A stretch of DNA of 37,083 bases, from NCBI GenBank assembly GCA_026396275.1, contig JAPLXC010000007.1, positions 1 through 37,083 on the forward strand. The letters are read 5' to 3'. A model generated the notes under the pieces. That model saw nothing but the letters and a program-made list of their open reading frames with translations. It searched no databases and was not told where the DNA came from. Both the position numbers and the translations under genes were made by a program. The DNA comes from Candidatus Moraniibacteriota bacterium (lineage in GTDB: Bacteria > Patescibacteriota > Minisyncoccia > Moranbacterales > JAPLXC01). Positions 34,174-37,083 of this stretch are shown here, in pieces (position 1 is the first letter of the stretch; each line of letters begins with the position of its first letter).

Positions 34174-34243
34174 ACGGGGTATACCAACTTGTCCCGCACC
34201 ATCCCGCTAAGCGGGATTGGTGCGTGGATTCCGCCACACGCCC
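34174..34243 (-). pseudogene. 5' tRNA-Leu fragment with D-loop hairpin, tag CCCCGTA
   Basis: GGGCGTGTGGCGGAAT (34243-34228) looks like the acceptor and D-stem of a tRNA-Leu. A 35-base insert (34193-34227) forms a strong hairpin CGCACC-a-ATCCCGC/GCGGGATGGTGCG. D-loop-like ACAAGTTGGTATA follows, then CCCCGTAAA. No 3' half is present. Confidence 0.55.
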
Positions 34244-34347
34244 AATTTAAAAAACGAAGAATAAGTCCTAAAGGGACCAGTTAAAGTAAGTTAAAAGATT
34301 TGAAAAAGAAGCATTTATTAAAATATGGAAGAAATCCTAGTGTCTAT

Positions 34348-34376
34348 ATGATAGCATACCTATTTCAATTTGTCAA
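34348..34376 (-). promoter_or_regulatory. tRNA-Leu locus promoter inside the manC 3' end
   Basis: Minus-strand -35 TTGACA (34376-34371), 17-base spacer, -10 TATCAT (34353-34348). The -35 box overlaps the last manC codons. The tRNA fragment begins about 100 bases later; 34244-34347 holds nothing else recognisable. Confidence 0.75.
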
Positions 34377-35748
34377 TGTTGCGGTTATAGACATCATCGT
34401 AGCGAATAATGTCGTCCTCTTCCAGATATTCTCCCGTTTGCACTTCCACCATCTCTAAATTTATTTCTCCTGGATTTTCAAGGCGGTGTTTGGCAAGCCT
34501 TGGAATAAAAGTGCTTTCGTTTTCATGCAGAATTAATTTTTTATCTCCATTGACTACTCCAGCAGTTCCTTTTACAACGACCCAGTGTTCAACGCGGCGG
34601 TTGTGGGCCTGCAAACTTAATTTTGCTCCGGGATAAACAAGTATCTTTTTTACCTTGTAAGTCGGCTGGTCAATGAGGACTTCGTATTTTCCCCAGGGGC
34701 GCTGGACAACAATGTTGTGCTCCAATTCTTTCAGATTTTTTTCTTTCAGATATTCAACAATCTTTTTTACATCTTCTCCTCGACCTTGCTTTTGCACCAA
34801 TATGCTGTCGGAGGTTTCAATTATATTCATATCTTCCACTCCCAGTGTGGCAACCAATCTGTTGCTGTCGCTATGAACAAAGATATTTCTGGAATCAATG
34901 CCGATATGTTTAGGATTGGGATCCTTGAGCGCCAGTTCCGCCAAACTGTCAAAGGAGCCGATGTCGTTCCAGCTGAATTCGCCCTCAAATACTATGACCT
35001 TTTTGGATTTTTCAGAAATTGCATAGTCAATGGAAATGGAGGGCAGAGTGCTGAATCTTTCCAAAAACGATTCATAACTTTGAGCCATCAAGGAATATAT
35101 TTCCGGCGAATACGCGCGCAGTTCTTCGGTAAAAGTCCGGGCGTTGAAAATATACATACCCGAATTCCATACGTATTCCCCGCTTTCCAGGTATTTTTCA
35201 GCCGTGGCTTTGTCCGGTTTTTCTTTAAATTCCAAGACCTTGTAATAACTATTTGCTTTTTCTCCCTTTTTAATATAGCCGTATCCGGTTTCCGGTTTAG
35301 CGGGAGTGATGCCAATTGTCCCAATATTGCTGCCTACTTCATTAGTCGCTTTTTCTACAACTTCCAAATACTTTTTTTTGTTGCCTATATAATGATCGGA
35401 TGGCAAAAATAAAACAGGTTCGTCTTCCGGCACCTTGGCCTTTTCCGACAAATGTTTCACGGCGTAAGTTATGGCCGGAGCTGTGTTTAAACTGGCAGGT
35501 TCGGTGAGAATTTGCTCCTGGCGGTAATCCTTCTCTACTTCCTTTATCTGGTTGAAAACATTAAACAGATTGTCTCTGCTGGTTACGAAAAAAATTTTTT
35601 CTTTAGGCAGCAGATCGCGCATTCTCAAATAGGTCTCCTGAAGAAGAGACCTGTCAGAATAAAGAGAAAGGAATTGTTTGGCGAAGTTTTTGCGGGAAAG
35701 CGGCCAGAGGCGGGTGCCTGAACCGCCGCAAAGAATGACGCTGTACAT
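34360..35748 (-). CDS. manC: Mannose-1-phosphate guanylyltransferase / mannose-6-phosphate isomerase
   Basis: Makes GDP-mannose and, by its C-terminal cupin, converts fructose-6-phosphate to mannose-6-phosphate. 462 residues, typical type II enzyme. Nucleotidyltransferase signature G-G-S-G-T-R-L-W-P-L-S-R (8-19), F-K-E-K-P (near 174-178), and isomerase motif Q-A-H-N-R-R-V-E-H-W-V-V-V near 383-395. The preceding gene makes fructose-6-phosphate and the phosphomannomutase at 29593 links the two reactions, so GDP-mannose for surface glycans can be made. ATG at 35748, 13 bases after the isomerase gene. Confidence 0.94.
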   Translation of the reverse strand: MYSVILCGGSGTRLWPLSRKNFAKQFLSLYSDRSLLQETYLRMRDLLPKEKIFFVTSRDNLFNVFNQIKEVEKDYRQEQILTEPASLNTAPAITYAVKHLSEKAKVPEDEPVLFLPSDHYIGNKKKYLEVVEKATNEVGSNIGTIGITPAKPETGYGYIKKGEKANSYYKVLEFKEKPDKATAEKYLESGEYVWNSGMYIFNARTFTEELRAYSPEIYSLMAQSYESFLERFSTLPSISIDYAISEKSKKVIVFEGEFSWNDIGSFDSLAELALKDPNPKHIGIDSRNIFVHSDSNRLVATLGVEDMNIIETSDSILVQKQGRGEDVKKIVEYLKEKNLKELEHNIVVQRPWGKYEVLIDQPTYKVKKILVYPGAKLSLQAHNRRVEHWVVVKGTAGVVNGDKKLILHENESTFIPRLAKHRLENPGEINLEMVEVQTGEYLEEDDIIRYDDVYNRNIDKLK

Positions 35749-35761
35749 AGTTTATTGCGTA

Positions 35762-36370
35762 TCAGCCTATTACTGGCAAACCACTCAGATCTTCCTTAAT
35801 AATAGTTTTATAAAGAGGATTTTTTTTGAGAGCGACTTCTCCATTATGTTCCACGACGTAATAAGCAAATCCTCTCATTTCTTTTACCAGCTCGTAGTCC
35901 GCGTGTCCGGGAAAACTGGCAGGATCCCGCTCTTCAAAATCTACCGGACTGTCATCAGCAGTGACAAAATATGTTTCTCCGGTGTTAACTAATAAATGTC
36001 CGAATTTGGAAGGCATAAATATTTCCTCTCTCTCCTTAACCGGAATTGCTTTAAATTCAGAAACGACATCGGGAATCATTTCTCCATTTTCACTCTCGGC
36101 CAATTTTTGAAGCAGAGCCACTCCCTGGCCATAAACAATCCAATAAGTTTCACTTAAGTTCCCAATGTGATAATGCCCGTAGGTTTTTATATATTCTCCA
36201 GATATTGTTCCGGGCTCCCAAACAGTTATATTTTTTTGGTCAGACCCGCCTCTAATCATATAATAGTGGATAGCAGGACCAACGCCGGTGGGATCCATAA
36301 GGACTTCTTTCATTTTTTCATGGGTTCGCGACGCGTAATGCTTGGGAACATTCGTAAAATTAATTGTCAT
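35762..36370 (-). CDS. Cupin-type glucose-6-phosphate isomerase
   Basis: Interconverts glucose-6-phosphate and fructose-6-phosphate with a metal-bound cupin active site, a type first known from archaea. 202 residues. Metal ligands are predicted at H66, H68 and E74 (T-Y-G-H-Y-H-I-G-N-L-S-E) and H125 (F-G-H-L-L-V-N-T). The preceding T-I-S-G-E-Y-I-K motif and the later Y-W-I-V-Y-G-Q-G are family marks. It is not related to the common bacterial Pgi. Directly upstream of manC (13-base gap), so both are in one unit of mannose metabolism. Confidence 0.9.
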   Translation of the reverse strand: MTINFTNVPKHYASRTHEKMKEVLMDPTGVGPAIHYYMIRGGSDQKNITVWEPGTISGEYIKTYGHYHIGNLSETYWIVYGQGVALLQKLAESENGEMIPDVVSEFKAIPVKEREEIFMPSKFGHLLVNTGETYFVTADDSPVDFEERDPASFPGHADYELVKEMRGFAYYVVEHNGEVALKKNPLYKTIIKEDLSGLPVIG

Positions 36371-36382
36371 AATACTATAATT

Positions 36383-36455
36383 TATTAATTATTAAGATGG
36401 TTTAAAAACACTTTTATTATTCGTACATTCATATGAATTCGTAATTCGTAGAGAA
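36383..36455. repeat. Spacer repeat, ATTCGTAATTCGTA family
   Basis: TTCGTACATTCATATGAATT and CGTAATTCGTAG are variants of the words at 7738-7826. No gene. Confidence 0.5.
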
Positions 36456-36459
36456 ACAC

Positions 36460-37083
36460 TTATTTTCTCACTCTCTTCGTTTTAATATACCACTTGTCCG
36501 CCTCGGAAAATCTTCCCGAAGGAGAGTTAACATTCTCCATTCTAATCCCTTTTACTTTTTGACTAACCGGATACAGGTAACTGGGACTGTACAGAAAAAC
36601 CGCCGGAATTTCTTCGGCCACAACTTTTTGAAATTCATGATAATACTCCACCCGTTTGTTTTCGTCCAGTTCCTGACGGGCTTTCTCCAGTAGCTCGTCC
36701 GCTTTTTTATCGTCCAGCAGGGAAAGGTTGAGACCGGGATCTTTCTTTTGACTGGAATGCCAAAATGAATAGGGATCGGGGCTAAAACTTACCGCCTGAC
36801 CAAATAAAAGTGCGTCGTATTCCCGGGGGCGGATATAGTTCTGCTGCAGATCAGAAACCGCGAGCACTTCAACTTTAACTTTGGCCCCTATCTTTTCCCA
36901 TTGACCGCGGAGAATATCAGCCGTCTGGGACAACTCCGGCCAGTCAGTGGTAAAAATTGAGAACTCAAGTTTTACGTCACCTTTCTTTCTTACTTTTTCT
37001 CCCTCATCGTATTTCCACCCGCTTTCTTCTAATATCTTCTCGGCTTTCTGAATATCGAAATCGTATTTATTAATCTCTTGTTC
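36460..37083 (-). CDS. Peptide ABC transporter substrate-binding protein, C-terminal part (partial)
   Basis: The frame is open from the right edge to the stop at 36460, giving the last 207 residues; the start lies outside the window. It matches the C-terminal lobe of SBP_bac_5 (OppA/DppA) proteins: A-E-K-I-L-E-E-S-G-W, Q-W-E-K-I-G-A-K-V-K-V-E, D-P-Y-S-F-W-H-S-S-Q, N-L-S-L-L-D-D-K-K-A-D-E-L-L and the ending P-A-V-F-L-Y-S-P-S-Y-L-Y-P-V. Family knowledge: these lipoproteins capture oligopeptides for import. No transporter subunits are visible. It is followed by a repeat spacer and the isomerase gene. Confidence 0.88.
   Translation of the reverse strand, partial: EQEINKYDFDIQKAEKILEESGWKYDEGEKVRKKGDVKLEFSIFTTDWPELSQTADILRGQWEKIGAKVKVEVLAVSDLQQNYIRPREYDALLFGQAVSFSPDPYSFWHSSQKKDPGLNLSLLDDKKADELLEKARQELDENKRVEYYHEFQKVVAEEIPAVFLYSPSYLYPVSQKVKGIRMENVNSPSGRFSEADKWYIKTKRVRK

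Overview
The window looks like a piece of chromosome from a Candidate Phyla Radiation (Patescibacteria) bacterium, most likely Parcubacteria-like. The signs are tightly packed short genes, few ribosome binding sites, a type IV pilus and competence set without any outer-membrane secretin or pilotin gene, several small membrane proteins of the kind seen only in this group, and many palindromic repeats in spacers and even inside genes. TGA is used as a stop (gatA, comF, recG), so the code is the standard bacterial one. The lineage call is inference; no rRNA is present.

Layout. Positions 1-5000 hold a partial secreted protein, a membrane-anchored HTH/fibronectin-like protein with its own promoter and palindromic operator candidates, gyrB and a small membrane protein. 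Positions 4577-5612 hold two tRNA transcription units (fMet; Met and Asp). Positions 5639-10472 carry a membrane protein, gatA, gatC and ligA. Positions 10637-23120 are one long minus-strand type IV pilus region: four minor pilins, prepilin peptidase PilD, two pilins, PilC, PilT, a CheY-like regulator, PilB, PilO, PilN and PilM. comF follows on the opposite strand, so DNA-uptake genes cluster here. From 24376 to 27240 lie tRNA-Ser(GCT), a zinc-ribbon protein, a disturbed tRNA-Ser/tRNA-Arg zone, a membrane protein, a truncated aminotransferase and a structured small-gene transcript. The rest is recG, phosphomannomutase, a 32-residue membrane protein, trpS, RNase J, tRNA-Leu, manC, a cupin phosphoglucose isomerase and the end of a peptide-binding lipoprotein. 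Phosphoglucose isomerase, ManC and the phosphomannomutase together could make GDP-mannose from glucose-6-phosphate.

The most striking signal is around the tRNA genes. In four of the five tRNA loci, beside the intact tRNAs, there are ten 5' tRNA fragments, most ending at or near the anticodon loop and most running straight into a CCCCGCACC or CCCCGTA tag. There are also three 3' tRNA fragments that begin with the complementary tags (GGTGCAGGG, TACGGGG, GGTGTGGG). Many 5' fragments carry a hairpin inserted in the D-loop. Acceptor strands of separated 5' and 3' pieces match (GCGCTTG with CAAGCGC; GGAAGAG with CTCTTCC). This could be decayed tRNAs interrupted by an inverted-repeat element, or split tRNAs joined in trans; the sequence alone does not decide.

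The second signal is in-frame invasion of essential genes by palindromes: LigA carries two copies of one 49-bp palindromic element encoding related peptides, and RecG carries a nested pair. The same families of short words fill most intergenic spacers, and one supplies the C-terminus of GatA.
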